The notes under the pieces were generated by a model. The model searched no databases. It was given only the letters and a program-made list of their open reading frames with translations, and was not told the origin of the DNA. From positions 101,305,606-101,369,605 of the forward strand of contig CM069441.1 of the NCBI GenBank assembly GCA_035610835.1: a stretch of 64,000 bases of DNA. The letters are read 5' to 3'. Positions within the stretch are counted from its first letter, which is position 1, and each line of letters starts with the position of its first letter. Below are positions 1 through 11,132 of the stretch, one piece after another. Position numbers and translations under genes: made by a program. Origin of the DNA: Ophiura sarsii. Lineage: Eukaryota > Echinodermata > Ophiuroidea > Amphilepidida > Ophiuridae.

Positions 1-1040
1 GTCAAATCGTAAAAGTTGCCCGAATGCTGTATCTGTTGAAAGGATGGACGGATTGACTTCAAACCTTCAGTGATAGGTAGGCCATGGTCAAACACTGTAG
101 CTGCTTGTTTGGGGGTCTAATTTGCAAAGGTCATCTGAGGTCAAAGGTCATTTAGATGTCAAATTGTAAAAGTTGCCCGATTGACTTCAAACTTGGAGAA
201 AAGAAACATGAACACCGGGTGAACTTGTCTAAAATAAATTAGGTCATCTGAGGTCAAAGGTCATCCAGAGGTCAAATCGTAAAAGTTGCCCGATTGACGT
301 CAAAATTGGAGACAAGAAACATGAACACCGGGTGAACATGTCTAAAATAGATTAGAGGTCATCTGAGGTCAAAGGTCATCCAGAGGTCAAATCGTAAAAG
401 TTGCCCGATCGACGTCAAACTTGGAGACAAGAAACATGAACACTGGGTGAACATGTCTAAAATAAATTAGAGGTCATCCAAGGTCATCTGAGGTCAAAGG
501 TCATCCAGAGGTCAAATCGTAAAAGTTGCCCGATTGACGTCAAACTTGGAGACAAGAAACATGAACACCGGGTGAACATGTCTAAAATAAATTAGAGGTC
601 ATCTAAGGTCAAAGGTCATCCAGAGGTCAAATCGTAAAAGTTGCCCGATTGACGTCAAACTTGGAGACAAGAAACATGAACACCGGGTGAACATGTCTAA
701 AATAAATTAGAGGTCATCTGAGGTCAAAGGTCATCCAGAGGTCAAATCGTAAAAGTTGCCCGATCAACGTCAAACTTGGAGACAAGAAACATGAACACTG
801 GGGAACATGTCTAAAATAAATTAGAGGTCATCCGAGGTCAACGGTCGTTAGAGGTCAACCAAGGTCAAAGGTCAACAAGGGGTTAATTTGTGCAATGAAC
901 ACCGTGGGAACATGTAAAAAAAAATTAGAGGTCATCTGAGGTCAAAGGTCATCCAGAGGTCAAATCGTTAAAGTTGACCGATTGACCTCAAACTTGGAGA
1001 AAAGAAACATAAACACCGGGGGAACATGACCCATATATGA
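1..1040. repeat. ~115-bp tandem repeat array
   Basis: At least eight head-to-tail units begin with a GTCAAATCGTAAAAGTTGCC-like segment, near 1, 156, 272, 387, 511, 627, 741 and 959. Spacing is 114-124 bp in the clean part, and the last interval is about double. Each unit also has a GAAACATGAACACCGGGTGA segment and the 13-mer AGGTCAAAGGTCA. The array runs off the left edge of the window and decays after about 900. No coding potential is seen. Confidence 0.9.
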
Positions 1041-1349
1041 CCGTTGACCTCATTTAGTTGATCTCCCAGCCAGGGGGATTCGCAAGTCGTGACTTGCAGT
1101 ATTTTTTTATTTAGTATCCACATTTTTTCCGGTGAGATTGCTCACCGGATAATAGTGGGAAACAGGGTGTTCATACGCAATATCATGTTTGGCTTACCTG
1201 TTTGTGACGTCATACGGAATCAACGTTTAACATTTCACAGCTGAATCTGTTGGCGTGTACCATTACAGGGCACGAAACATGATATTGCTATTTCTATTAA
1301 ATATTGGAGATTAACGGAGAATGTTACTTTCTGTTATGCAAAGTTGATC

Positions 1350-1756
1350 CAGTGGCATAGCTCGGTGGGGGGGGGGGGGGCAGTTTCCCCCCCTGACTAA
1401 ATTTTGTGTGCCCCCGCCCCCTTTGTGCCCCCGCCTCACCCTCCGGATGTAGTGCTTAAATGCGTTATAACCATAAATAAATACCCATTTTATTGATTTT
1501 TTTTATTAAAACCCTGATAATTGACCATTATATGTTCAGTGATCAGCTTTTTGGACTGCGATTTACCGACCGTGCGAATTTTTTTTGACCGCGCAATTTT
1601 TTTTGACTATACCCCCCCCCCCCCCCCCCCCCCCCCCCCCACACTTACGTAAAATTCACGAGGTGACCGACTGGGAAAAAATTTGGGGCAAACTTTTACG
1701 AAAATTTTAGAAATCTTGCCCCCCCTGAAAAATATCCTAGCTACGCCACTGCACTG
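1350..1756. mobile_element. Non-autonomous DNA transposon with poly-G/poly-C cores, hAT-like
   Basis: The ends are inverted: CAGTGGCATAGCT on the left and AGCTACGCCACTG near the right. The flanks carry an 8-bp duplication AGTTGATC (1342-1349 and 1757-1764). An 8-bp target duplication with CAG termini is typical of hAT elements; the superfamily call is inference. The interior has long G and C homopolymers and a block around 1640-1700 that recurs at 53250-53330. Confidence 0.65.
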
Positions 1757-1764
1757 AGTTGATC

Positions 1765-2458
1765 ACTTATCCGGAATGCACCGGATAATGGGTCTCAATA
1801 GAAACACACTATTAAACTTCAAATTTAGGGTGAAAAAACAATATGATGGCAAAAATGAGCGCTAAAGTAGTGGTTTATGCGGCATGCCGTAAAACAATGT
1901 AATTTACATAAATTTGCACTCTTGAGTAAAATTTTCAAGGGCAAAATTCAAAAGTGATGGGGAATTTCACCCTTTGTGAAGGGTATTTCACCCTTTGTAT
2001 AGGGTGAATGAAAACACAGAACCTGTCACTGTCATAATGCTATGGATGAAATTCAAGCTATTTCACGCAAGCATGTTTTGTTATTGTTTGAGGAGCTGCG
2101 TCCAGATGCATGATCACTCTGTATACAACAAAAACGGTAATGCCGAGCAGTGTTCAAATTAAGTGGTAATCCGGGCTTCCTGAAGCCGAAAAATGCTGGC
2201 GGATAACCTAAATTTCAATGCAGCTTACAAATGTAATACTGTCGGATTAACCATTTATGGTTTCAGATTTTATGAAGACAAATTACTGTAAAATTGTCTT
2301 TATTGTCTTTGTTTTTCCATGCCTAATTCTGTCAATATCTCAAAATGCATTTTACCGACAACTGCACCCTTTTGCCGCGACAGTACACATATTATGGATA
2401 ACCATTTTTATGAGCCATTCGATTCAATTGTTAATTTTTGGACACAGGTGATATAGAA
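1765..2458. other. Intergenic stretch, nothing recognised
   Basis: AT-rich DNA upstream of the RNF151-like gene. The short open frames here have no recognisable motif. No TATA/initiator arrangement is convincing. Confidence 0.4.
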
Positions 2459-2794
2459 ATACCTAGGTGTTCCGAATCCGATTGCTGGCCCGATTTTCAA
2501 CTTGATGTTTTCTATATAACATGAAGGGTCATTCTTAAAGTAGTTTGAGTTGTATAACTCCAATAGTTCTTATTTTAGAAGCACAAGGTGACATGAAATT
2601 TGCCCACTGAGTAGTACACAAACTGGCCAGGTGATCAACTACCTTTGGCAGTAATTCACTGCATTTTGGCCTATAACGTCTAAACGGAACATATCTTGTG
2701 CCAACATTTATGAGAACAGTATGGGGTTTCTTCTGACATCAAAAAATGTTGATGGGCAAAAAAAAGCTAAAGTGATCGGAACATTCACCTTTAA
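2459..2794. mobile_element. Diverged copy of the TTAAAGGTAGATGACC MITE
   Basis: Resembles the better preserved element at 46049-46414 over several blocks, including TTTTCAACTTGATGTTTTCTA and TTCTTATTTTAGAAGCACAA. The right end reads GTGATCGGAACATTCACCTTTAA. The left boundary is uncertain. It lies just upstream of the RNF151-like start codon and so may overlap its promoter. Confidence 0.5.
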
Positions 2795-2943
2795 CCTGAG
2801 AGTTTTCAAGTAATTGGCAATTATTTACATTCAGTAATCTACTTATTTACATTGTTCGATTGGTGTTTTTTTTCCTCCTCAAGATTTAGCGGGATCTTGA
2901 TACTACCAATAAACCTTTCGGAGGTAAAACACCAACGGACAAG

Positions 2944-3063
2944 ATGTCTGCGTATGACGTGGAGCGGTTTGAGAGTAGACCTGACCCGGATCTGATCTGC
3001 TGTATATGTCATTGTGTCCTGGACAAGCCTCTGGAAAGTCCATGCCAACATGTTTTTTGTAAG
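2944..3063 (+). CDS. rnf151: RNF151-like exon 1 (start codon, first half of RING)
   Basis: The ATG at 2944 starts 40 codons ending in phase 0 at AAG|GTAAGTG, a strong donor. It encodes C19-x2-C22, C34-x-H36-x2-C39 of the RING. The reading frame remains open after the donor to 3162, but that part is intron and runs into a foldback element. Confidence 0.85.
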
Positions 3064-6000
3064 GTAAGTGAGAAAAAGGTGTGCATTCTCATCAAAAGGG
3101 ACATATGTGACATGGCACCACGAAACAGGCGGAAAGTCGCTGCGAAGATGTTGCTGAATTGAGCTAGGATAGCATTTTATTGATGTTTGCCAATTGTTGT
3201 TAGTATGGACCAAACCCTTTTATTATTGCGGGATTATAAAATAAATAGCCTGGCACGGCTGGTAATAGTCTTAACATAACAATACATACTGCTATTTTAG
3301 AATTCCCCTATAATAGAAGGGACCATGGATCCATACCAACAACAATTAAAACGGCAAATCAATAATATGCTATGCTGCCTCAATTCAGCAACATCTTCGC
3401 CGCGACTTTCCGCCTGTTTCGTGGTGCCATGTCACATATTGTTGTCAATATGAAAGACATAGGAATGACTTATGTTTATTACATATTAGCCAGTTGTATA
3501 TAGATATTGGCCATTTGGAGTCGCTTGATTGGACTATAGAATAAAAATCCCTCACAGCAACATAGGAGATCGAACGACCAGTTGCGCACAAGTTGGATTG
3601 AAGACAACTGCAGCGATTCAGGCCTAGCAAACTGGTGCGACTTTTGGAAAGTTGCGTGTGGTCACCGTTGACTAAAATGGAAACGTTTGGAGATCAAATG
3701 ACGTTAAGCGACCTTAGTATGGTATCAGCATCAATCACGTATCTTGCGATTTGAAAATTTGAAAAATTTAAAATTTAAACTTGAGAATGCTCTCTTCCTG
3801 ATGATAATCAATAAAATAACTCAAATAGCAGTCTGGCCTCCATTTTGATGTGACTGGTTAACATTCCTCAGATCAGAGCCATAAATGAGCAAATGTATAG
3901 TTGATTATATGAGCAATGATATAAAAGAAAAAAACCTTGACTTGACACAAGGTTTGCAATAAAGAAAAATCCTCTGCACTATAGTTCACTCGGTTCCAAT
4001 TTGGGGAACCAGCTTACAGCAGCAAATTAATACAGAAGAGCACTAGCGTGCAAAAAGCTCACACTGCGTGCATATCCCAAAATAGCATGTGTCCGCTTGG
4101 ATTACCTTTCCCTGTGAAGACATAAAATCCCATACCTTTTGTCAAATTGGAACTGATTAAACTATAAAGGCAGGGCTAGAATTTCAATGTGAACCAAGAC
4201 GCTTGCAATAATTCTTGTAAATGTATTAATGGGAATTATCATTGATTCTTTTTACATTTTCAAGACTTTTTTCATTTATTTTATTCAAATTCTTTTGCAT
4301 GGATTACCAATGAATCATGCGCTCAGCCATCAAATTCTGCTCTTGGGTTTTTAGTGTCATGCTAACAAATACAGGCTTTTACAGTACTGGAATTAAATTC
4401 AATTGTGTCTTTTTCCTATTACCATTCCAATTAGGTATGCATCGAGACATGGCTCAGGAATCACCATTCCTGTCCGAGCTGTCGTAAACGCCTGCGTGAA
4501 TCCAAGTTGAAACCTGCTCTACCCATCATCAAGAATATGATCAGTAGGCTCATCTTGAAATGTGAGAATTCTGATAAGGGATGCAAGACTAAGGTAGGTT
4601 ACATTTCGACCCACAGATTTATATACTAGATTAGATGTGCCGCCATTTTGTTTTTCCACCATTGAGACAAATTTGGAGGTATGTTGGTATTTTTTGGAAA
4701 ATGTGCGTGAGCATGTGAAAAGACTTGATAATTTTGCGTATTTCAAGCCTGCCAACAGGGAGAGAGACACAGCTCCAGTACGGGAAAGCGGCTGCCTTCG
4801 TTCTTTTTTTGTGTAGTTCTGAAAAATACAGACATAACTCCAAATTTCCCCCCATGATGGAAATTCAAAATGGCTCCTATAACACGTAAAGCGATAGGGC
4901 ATTACATTTTGTAGCAATTACTATTTTTTGTTGATGAGGATCAGGAGCATGGCCTGAAAAAATGTTTTTTTCCCGGCAAGCGATTCCAAATTTCCCTCCA
5001 AAATGGAATGCATTTCTTAATGAAAGAGTAACATTTCCCTCCAAATGCCAAAATGTCCCTCCAAATGCTCAAATTTCCCGGCAAGGAGCTTTCCGTATTG
5101 CCTACTTTTTCAGCCTGTGATCAGGAGTAGAGGTGTAACTAGGGTCTCGCATTTCGGAAGGCATGGTGGGTGGGGGGGGGGGGGGGATGCCATCCTGCCC
5201 CTTCCCCTCTAGTTATGCCACTGATCAGAAGTGATTATTTCTAAAGTTCCCTGCATCCATCATAACCCCTTTAGTAATATTTTTATAATTTGTGTTTTCT
5301 TTTACTTTAATTGCCTGCTTGAAATTGTGTAACAAATCAAAATTGGGCTTTTTGATCTGTAGTTGGGATTAGCTTCTCAATTGCAAGCTTGCTCATAAAT
5401 AAAATAAAAACTCAGTTCAGCACACACCTTAGTTATGCCTTTCCAAAATAAAGAGGGCCTTTAGATAGATATATCAGAGTGTGAAGAAATCATAGTCACA
5501 ATGAAATAACAGATTTCCACTCAAAATGATCGCAAATCCCAAGGAATTTACCACATAATTTTGCTTTTGCCATTTCCTACGCAGGTACCACTTGAACAAT
5601 ACAGTTTACACACAGATAGCTGTGACTTTGTGCAGATCAAGTGCATGAACACAGGTTGTGTGAAAGAGGTTATCAGAAAGGACATGTACTGTCATGAGAA
5701 GGAGTGCTCATACCGTCTAGTGGCATGTAAGAGAGGCTGTGGTCTCCCAGTTGCAGCCAAGGATGCTAGCAGTCACAAGTGTGTGGAAGACCTGAAAAAT
5801 AGATTACAAAGTAAGTAACATTTAGTTTAGATATTTAGATAAACTGTTATTTCTTGATCAAAATATAAACATGTGTGAGTGTGATGCTCTGCATGTACTA
5901 CATTGTTAGTGATGTGATGATTAGTAGGTGTATCTGTTCCTTGTGCGGACATTTCTAATTCTAGTGTTCCCTTTGAGAGGACTTTAAGCGTGGGCCAGTT

Positions 6001-9000
6001 TGCACATTTTGTGCTACAAATTATCCCAGCGAGCAATTAGAACACCGTTGTAGGTTACTATTTTTCCTTGTCTGTCCACTAAATAGCCTGGGCCAAATTG
6101 TCACTTGTTTGGCAATTTTTATATAGGGAACAGTTAATAGGATTGTCAGGGTAAGCTTTAGAATACCCTACCATTTTGATTCCTCACTGTGTAAGTGTAT
6201 GGGTCGTTCTTTAAAAGTCCCCATTGAAGACATGCAGTGGTAGGGTAAACTAAAGGAACTCCGGATTGTCATATTGAGTAAGAGAGGGTAGAGTGGTGAT
6301 CCGCCATAAATTGTTCATGGTTAAAACAAAATCGGGTATCTGTATGTACCAGTACTGAATACGTTGGATGTTTAAAGCTTAGTGTGTGATGTCCGAGTGG
6401 GAAGAGTGTATGCAAAGAGATATGGACAATGGGAAAACATAATGTGCACAAGACTCCCAAATGTTATTATATGTGACCCAACGCGAGCAAATGAGGCACA
6501 ATGAGGGACATATGAATATAAAAATAGTGTTATTGATATCATGACAATATGTATAAGTTAAGGGCAGTTCGGTTCCAAAGTCAATGTTATATCACATTCC
6601 TAACCAAAGTTACAGATTATTGAAAATCACTTTGTCTCAATACATCAAATACACATTGTCAAGTTATAGACATTTAAAGTTTTTGGTTTGTTAACAAATC
6701 AATGGGGTAAATGAAAATGAAATACCTCAAAAGTTGTTTATTTTCATGAATTTGAATCTTTGGTGGCATATCATGCACAAGATGTATAAAAGATCAGAAA
6801 TAAAACTTTTTATGAATTTGACTTATTATGACCTTGTCCCACATTTTTGCTCTTAAATCAACTTAGCTACTGCTGCATTATGCCTCATTTACTCACGCTG
6901 GGTCACATATGTGTGAAGCACTCAGGAAATGTGGAACTTCTGCAATAACTTTGACATAATTAAAGTAAATTTTGGTCTTAAGTAGTATCTCAAGATGATT
7001 TTTTGTGGAGAAATGTCTGTTCTCCCATCAAGAATAAAAATGATCATCTTCTATCTTCAATTTGTGTTCATATATTTCAGAACTGGAAGATAATTTTGAG
7101 AATTACAAGAGGGACTCTGAGATGCGGCTCATGCAACTGGAGAATATGGTAGCAGACCTACAGAATCGTGCAGCACAGCAGGATTCCTCTGCGAGCGACA
7201 TCGACCAAGAAGACGACAACTCCCGCGACTCTCCGGATGATGAAGATGCCAATGACCCGGAATCGGATGACATAGATGACGATGATTTTCAGAGTGAAGG
7301 GGGAGGAGGTGGCGATAGCGGGGAAGAAGATGAAGATGATAATGGTAGTAATAACGAAGAGGAGGAGGATGTGGACTATGATGAGAGCGGCAGCAGTATT
7401 GAATATGCTAGCGATGCATCTAGCTATAGAGATTATCCCTACCAGGGCGAGTATGATGTGGATGAGAATAGCGATGGAGAGTCAAATGACAGTGTCTCTG
7501 TTGAGGAAATTAACCCATCAACTCCATCACCGCCTCTGCCACACACTACTTACATACTCTCACCGCCGGCTCGGCCTGCAGCCACAATGACCCCCTTAGT
7601 CACTTGCGTCACGGCAAGGCCATCCGGTGTGTTGACTCAATCATTGCACCCATCTGTTAAAACTTACATCCATCCATCATCTACTCAAGTGCATACGCCA
7701 CTTCCCCCTCCTCCTCCTTTTCGTCCCACAGCCTCCACTGTAGTACCCACACTCAACGTGGTGTCTGTATCAACCAATCCTGCTGGGACAAGTCAGGGTG
7801 GGGTTGTTGGATTGGTTACATCACGACCTAGCTCTGTTGTCCCGGTATCTCGTCATCCTGGCTTGAAGATGCAGTTGTCGCTTCAGGTGATCAGTAGAAG
7901 CCCAGTGCCCTCTACAGTTACATCAGCACCAGTGAGGCCAACCCTGTTGACTGTTACAAAGAGTAGTGTTGTAGCGGTACCAACAGCCTCAGTCATGCGG
8001 GTATCTTCACCCTTGGCAGCAAATCCTGCCTCTTCAACTGCAACAACATCTACACAAAGCACCTCATTGGTCAATCGTTCTGTACCAGTCAGTTTAAGGC
8101 TCGGGACCACTGTAGCTGCGCATCGTGCTCCAACAGTTACCCTGCCACGAGGCACAATTCCAGCAGATGCTCGAGCCGCGCTTAGGCCGTACGCAGTAGG
8201 AAGTGGTTCGGTGATTGCTTCAGTGATTCCTGGATCAAGGCGGCGGCGACATTACTCAAGACAATATCCAAGCAGTTCATCATCGAGAAGTGGTTCCCGA
8301 ACCCATCCATCACTACACAGATCTACCACAGTATCAACATCATCATCATCATCATTATCATTATCAACATCTTACCAATCCGCAACTCGTCAAGCATCAA
8401 GAGAAACTCCACCATCGAGACCATTAGAGCCAACGCACCTGCCCTACTCTAGAAGTGTATCCAGTAACATTCAGCTTGGTGTTGGAAGGTCAGCACAGCT
8501 CACTGTGACCACCTCTTCATCAAGATGTAGGTGCACGATCTCCACCACTGGGAACACTGCAAGTAGAGTGGTCAGAGCACCTGCTCCTTCTGCTGCTACA
8601 GAGACTGTGGCTTCTGGCAACATAGTTGTGAGTACAGCGGATGCTGCTGTAGGATTACCAACAAGGTGGGTAATTACTTCGACAATTTAGGGTTAGGCCG
8701 ATGTGTTCGTGAACATTTATCATTTATTGATGATGGTGGATCTTTGTACAGAAAACATCATCACCCCCCCCCCTAGCAGGGATTGATAGGTGTTACATAC
8801 CCTCCCTGCTGTAACCCTATCGTAAACCATCTATGTCACTTCACAAAATATAATGGAATCTGACGTACTGCTGTAACCTCACAGTAAACCATCAATGTCA
8901 CTTCACCATATATAATGGAATCTGACGTACTGCTGTAACCCCATAGTAAACCATCTATGTTACTTCAAATATATAATGGAATCTGATGCACTAATATTTC

Positions 9001-9106
9001 GTTCTCTCTCTATTTTAATTCAGGTTGAAGCGTCATCACAATGATGACCCAGGAAGTTCAGACGAAGGTGAACAAGCGCAGAGTGCAAAGCGGGTTGCAA
9101 GAAATT
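2944..9106 (+). CDS. rnf151: RNF151-like RING / TRAF-type zinc finger protein (putative E3 ubiquitin ligase)
   Basis: Five exons splice in phase: 2944-3063, 4435-4593, 5585-5810, 7081-8665 and 9024-9106, giving at least 724 codons. Seen: a C3HC4 RING at residues 19-56 (C19, C22, C34, H36, C39, C42, C53, C56); cysteine/histidine-rich TRAF-type fingers at about 84-155; a coiled coil at about 170-202; an acidic Asp/Glu-rich block at about 205-305; then about 390 residues rich in Ser, Thr, Pro and Val with a basic RRRR patch. Known: RING plus TRAF-type fingers is the architecture of RNF151 and RNF41-type E3 ligases. Inferred: it ubiquitinates unknown substrates. Human RNF151 is only about 245 residues, so the long tail is unusual. 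The 3' end is unresolved: exon 5 ends in phase 1, and joining it directly to the exon candidate at 11300 makes a TGA across the junction. Adjacency to TBL3 supports the RNF151 assignment. Confidence 0.72.
3103..3439. mobile_element. Foldback element in RNF151-like intron 1
   Basis: About 120-bp inverted arms: ATATGTGACATGGCACCACG outward on the left, matched by CGTGGTGCCATGTCACATAT on the right, with a loop near 3235-3325. It sits 40 bp after the exon 1 donor. It accounts for the long antisense open frame over this exon, which is not a gene. Confidence 0.8.
3976..4172. mobile_element. Probable short MITE in intron 1
   Basis: Ends are imperfectly inverted: CACTATAGTTCACTCGGTTC at left and GAACTGATTAAACTATAAAG at right. 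The terminal motif CAATTTGGAGCTGATCAAAC recurs singly near 10459, 17859 (variant) and 18064. The boundaries are approximate. Confidence 0.4.
4435..4593 (+). CDS. rnf151: RNF151-like exon 2 (second half of RING, first TRAF-type Cys)
   Basis: A pyrimidine-rich acceptor ...CAATTAG precedes GTATGCATCGAG. The 53 codons are in phase 0 and end AAG|GTAGGT. It supplies C42, C53 and C56 of the RING, a conserved W46, and the start of the first zinc finger (motif KCENSDKGC). Confidence 0.85.
4948..5118. mobile_element. 171-bp MITE with 9-bp target duplication (AGGCTGAAAAA family, copy 1)
   Basis: The left end has GGCCTGAAAAAATG and the right end TTTTTCAGCCTGT. It is flanked by GATCAGGAG at 4939-4947 and 5119-5127. 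The interior repeats TTTCCCTCCAAA phrases. The second copy at 20386-20557 is over 90% alike by eye and also has a 9-bp duplication. Confidence 0.85.
5129..5218. mobile_element. Short poly-G-centred element
   Basis: Ends GAGGTGTAACTAGGG and CCTCTAGTTATGCCACT resemble the 1350 and 52955 elements. The flanking words GATCAGGAGT (left) and GATCAGAAGT (right) look like a duplication with one mismatch. The left word is shared with the neighbouring MITE. Confidence 0.5.
5585..5810 (+). CDS. rnf151: RNF151-like exon 3 (TRAF-type zinc fingers)
   Basis: The acceptor TTTCCTACGCAG precedes GTACCACTTGAA. It has 75 codons plus one base and ends CAAA|GTAAGT. Spaced cysteines and histidines (DSCDFVQIKCMNTGC, YCHEKECSYRLVACKRGCG, HKC) match the TRAF-type finger pattern of RNF151/RNF41 proteins. 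Confidence 0.85.
6155..6256. mobile_element. Short MITE, copy 1 (pair with 61040)
   Basis: About 100 bp with inverted ends CTTTAGAATACCCTACC and GGTAGGGTAAACTAAAG. A near-identical copy lies in TBL3 intron 1 at 61040-61157, sharing TGGGTCGTTCTTTAAAAGTC in the middle. Confidence 0.65.
6470..6910. mobile_element. MITE with TATGTGACCC terminal repeats
   Basis: The left end ATATGTGACCCAACGCGAGC mirrors the right end GCTGGGTCACATAT, followed inward by AAATGAGGCA and TGCCTCATTT. About 440 bp, AT-rich, non-coding, within RNF151-like intron 3. Flanking TA suggests a Tc1/mariner-type origin (inference). Confidence 0.75.
7081..8665 (+). CDS. rnf151: RNF151-like exon 4 (coiled coil, acidic and Ser/Thr/Pro-rich tail)
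   Basis: The acceptor TATATTTCAG is at 7071-7080. The exon of 527 codons plus split ends closes at ACAAG|GTGGGT. It starts with a heptad-like segment (LEDNFENYKRDSEMRLMQLE), then a run of Asp/Glu with Gly/Asn/Ser, then low-complexity Ser/Thr/Pro/Val sequence with SSSSS and PPPPP runs. A donor 4 bp later (GTGG|GTAATT) would make the next exon stop after six codons, so the earlier one is preferred. Confidence 0.8.
8808..8989. repeat. 62-bp tandem repeat, three units
   Basis: Units start GCTGTAACC at about 8809, 8871 and 8933 and contain TATAATGGAATCTGACGTAC. It lies in intron 4 between the donor at 8666 and the acceptor at 9023. Confidence 0.85.
9024..9106 (+). CDS. rnf151: RNF151-like exon 5
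   Basis: The acceptor TTTTAATTCAG precedes GTTGAAGCGTC. In the only open frame it reads LKRHHNDDPGSSDEGEQAQS then AKRVARN, basic and acidic like the previous tail, and ends AATT|GTAAGTGC in phase 1. Confidence 0.6.
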
Positions 9107-9276
9107 GTAAGTGCAAGGACAAAAAAGTACCGTTGATTCACAAATTTGAAATTATAATTATAACTTATTTAAAAGAATATTTATTCATAATGAAATGAAA
9201 AACAACTTTAAAAACAAAAATCACTATCATCTGAACAAAATATTCTCACTCATCAAATTTACATTAAAAAAAATGC

Positions 9277-9520
9277 TTAACACTTTCCATGCAGCAGTCG
9301 TCTGCAGACGTCAGTTCCAAAATATCACAAATTGTTTAAAAACGTCAACGTTATTTAATTTCATCACCATATCTGGAATTACCATGAGATATGCATTAAA
9401 ATAAGTACAAATATGCCTAGTATTTGTTCAGTAATCCTTAAGATAAGACTTTGAGAGTCAGGAAAGGTTCTGAAGAATATGTTTTGTATGGTAAACTAAT
9501 AGTCGAGTGGAAAGTGTTAA
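9277..9520. mobile_element. TTAACACTTTCC MITE, copy 1
   Basis: 244 bp from TTAACACTTTCCATGCAGC to GTCGAGTGGAAAGTGTTAA. TTAA at both tips could be the target duplication. Shares TTACCATGAGATATGCATT-type interior with copies at 27018, 31783, 51812 and 53397. Confidence 0.85.
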
Positions 9521-9825
9521 GTATTTGTGCAATCAAGTGTGTATTGTTTTGGTGGTTTTCCGCATGCATGTCTGGTGCGTGCATAGATCAAGCTGCATAT
9601 TTGAGGAATTGTTTGCTTTGACATGTGACATAAAATATCAAAAACACACTTTGTCTCAGTAAATGTTACTCGTGATCCTTTCCGTTTCCAAATGACTCAA
9701 ACTTTTTTGCAATTCTGACTATAGTCTATTTCACTGTTATACCACAAACTAGTGACATCTTTTGCATTAAAAATATCATCAGTGATCCTTCTGTATTTTT
9801 GAAATTTGTTGGTCCTTCATACTAA

Positions 9826-10092
9826 GGGGTCGTCCAAAATTATCGCCATTTTCACTTACGTATAGAGCGTACGTAACTTTTTACCCCCCTCCCCCCCTCG
9901 AGTTACGTACGCAATAAATGGCGAAATTTTATTTTATTTTGTACTTTAAAAAAAAAAATCCTGCCTTAAAAAAAAAATTCTGCCTCTCAAGATCGCCATT
10001 TAAGTTACGTACGGTTGGGGTATATTTCGACCCCCTCCCTCTTACGTACGCTTTGTACGTAACTGAAAATGGCGAACATTATGGACGACCCC
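9826..10092. mobile_element. MITE with 3-bp TAA duplication, PIF/Harbinger-like
   Basis: Inverted ends GGGGTCGTCCAAAATTATCG and GAACATTATGGACGACCCC. TAA flanks both sides (9823-9825, 10093-10095). Inner arms repeat ACGTACG words. A 3-bp TAA target duplication fits PIF/Harbinger; no transposase is present. Confidence 0.75.
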
Positions 10093-10706
10093 TAACATGC
10101 CCATTTGCAAATTTTGAAGCAGACCAGTATAGCTTGGTTCTGTAATGAGTGCTACCTGCTTGAATGGTCAAAACAGGTGGTGCAATATTGTGGAGAGAAA
10201 AATCAAACATATGTAACAAAATCTCTATATATCATTCTTATTGTGTAATTTGCATTTCTATAGCTCAATCAGTTCTAAATTGGCAGGAAGTATGCGGTTT
10301 TTATCTCTCAGCATGTCAAAATAATTCATGCGAATGTTTTGGCAATACACATGCGATTTTGGCCAAACGCATGCGTCACACGTTTGATGCACAATGCGTT
10401 TGTTGTGTTCATGAGCGCCTACAAGTTCTGTATTAATACACTTCTGTAAGGAGGCTCGCCAATTTGGAGCTGATCAAACTATAGTTCCAAGTGTATGATA
10501 CTATGAGAATCGTGCCTAACATTGTTCTTTTCAGTAAATTTCATCAGAATCTACTTGATCTATTTTAGCGGGAAACTTGGAGACTTAATTTCAGAGGTCA
10601 TAGTTTGTAATGATAGTGATCATGTTTCCCATCAAAATCAATTGAGAATGATTTTCTGCCAAAGTGGATCGAGTACCTAGTTTGACCAACTGATTCTCCC
10701 AACCCG

Positions 10707-10895
10707 CAGCGAAAGTGCCATCTAGGCTGTGGCTCAGAACAAAAAGCAGTCCAATTTTCAGTGAGCCCATAGAAAACACATTGATTGCTCAAATTTGGGC
10801 TGATTGGGGCGCCCTTTTCCCCGCAGTGCAAGGGTCAAAAGTAGCCCAATTCTATTGTTTGGCCATGGGCTGGCAACACTGCAAGTACCATTCTG
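10707..10895. repeat. Interspersed repeat, copy 1 (pair with 11768)
   Basis: Shares CAGCG-AAGTRCC-TCTAGG, TTAGCCCATA/GAGCCCATAG, CAGTGCA-GGTCAAA-GTAGCC and GGCAACTGC-type blocks, in the same order, with 11768-11942. A shorter related piece is near 23120-23225. No terminal structure was identified. Confidence 0.6.
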
Positions 10896-11132
10896 ATGAA
10901 ATTCACCAATTACTAGAATGAAATGTCCGTAGTTAATTTATGTTGACTGGTTTTGTCAAATGATAACTTACATAAGTGTATGCATTTTTGCATGGAGGTG
11001 AATAGCAGTATTTATTTTAGAAACATTGATTATTACACTTGTATAGGCCCGAGCTACTCCGGGTAATACTTGTGGCAGGAGACTGGGAAACGAGATCGCT
11101 TAGGTTTGAATTTCAGATGCTTTACCATGCAA

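Noticed and set aside
1..1040. CRISPR-like or telomeric array
   Set aside because: Repeats are contiguous ~115-bp units without unique spacers and the window is eukaryotic.
2839..3213. Long minus-strand open frame over RNF151-like exon 1
   Set aside because: It is antisense to a RING-coding exon and includes the arm of a foldback; no domain is seen.
7276..8155. Alternative frames (plus and minus) inside RNF151-like exon 4
   Set aside because: Shadows of a repetitive acidic and Ser/Thr-rich coding frame; the main frame is open across the whole exon and flanked by good splice sites.
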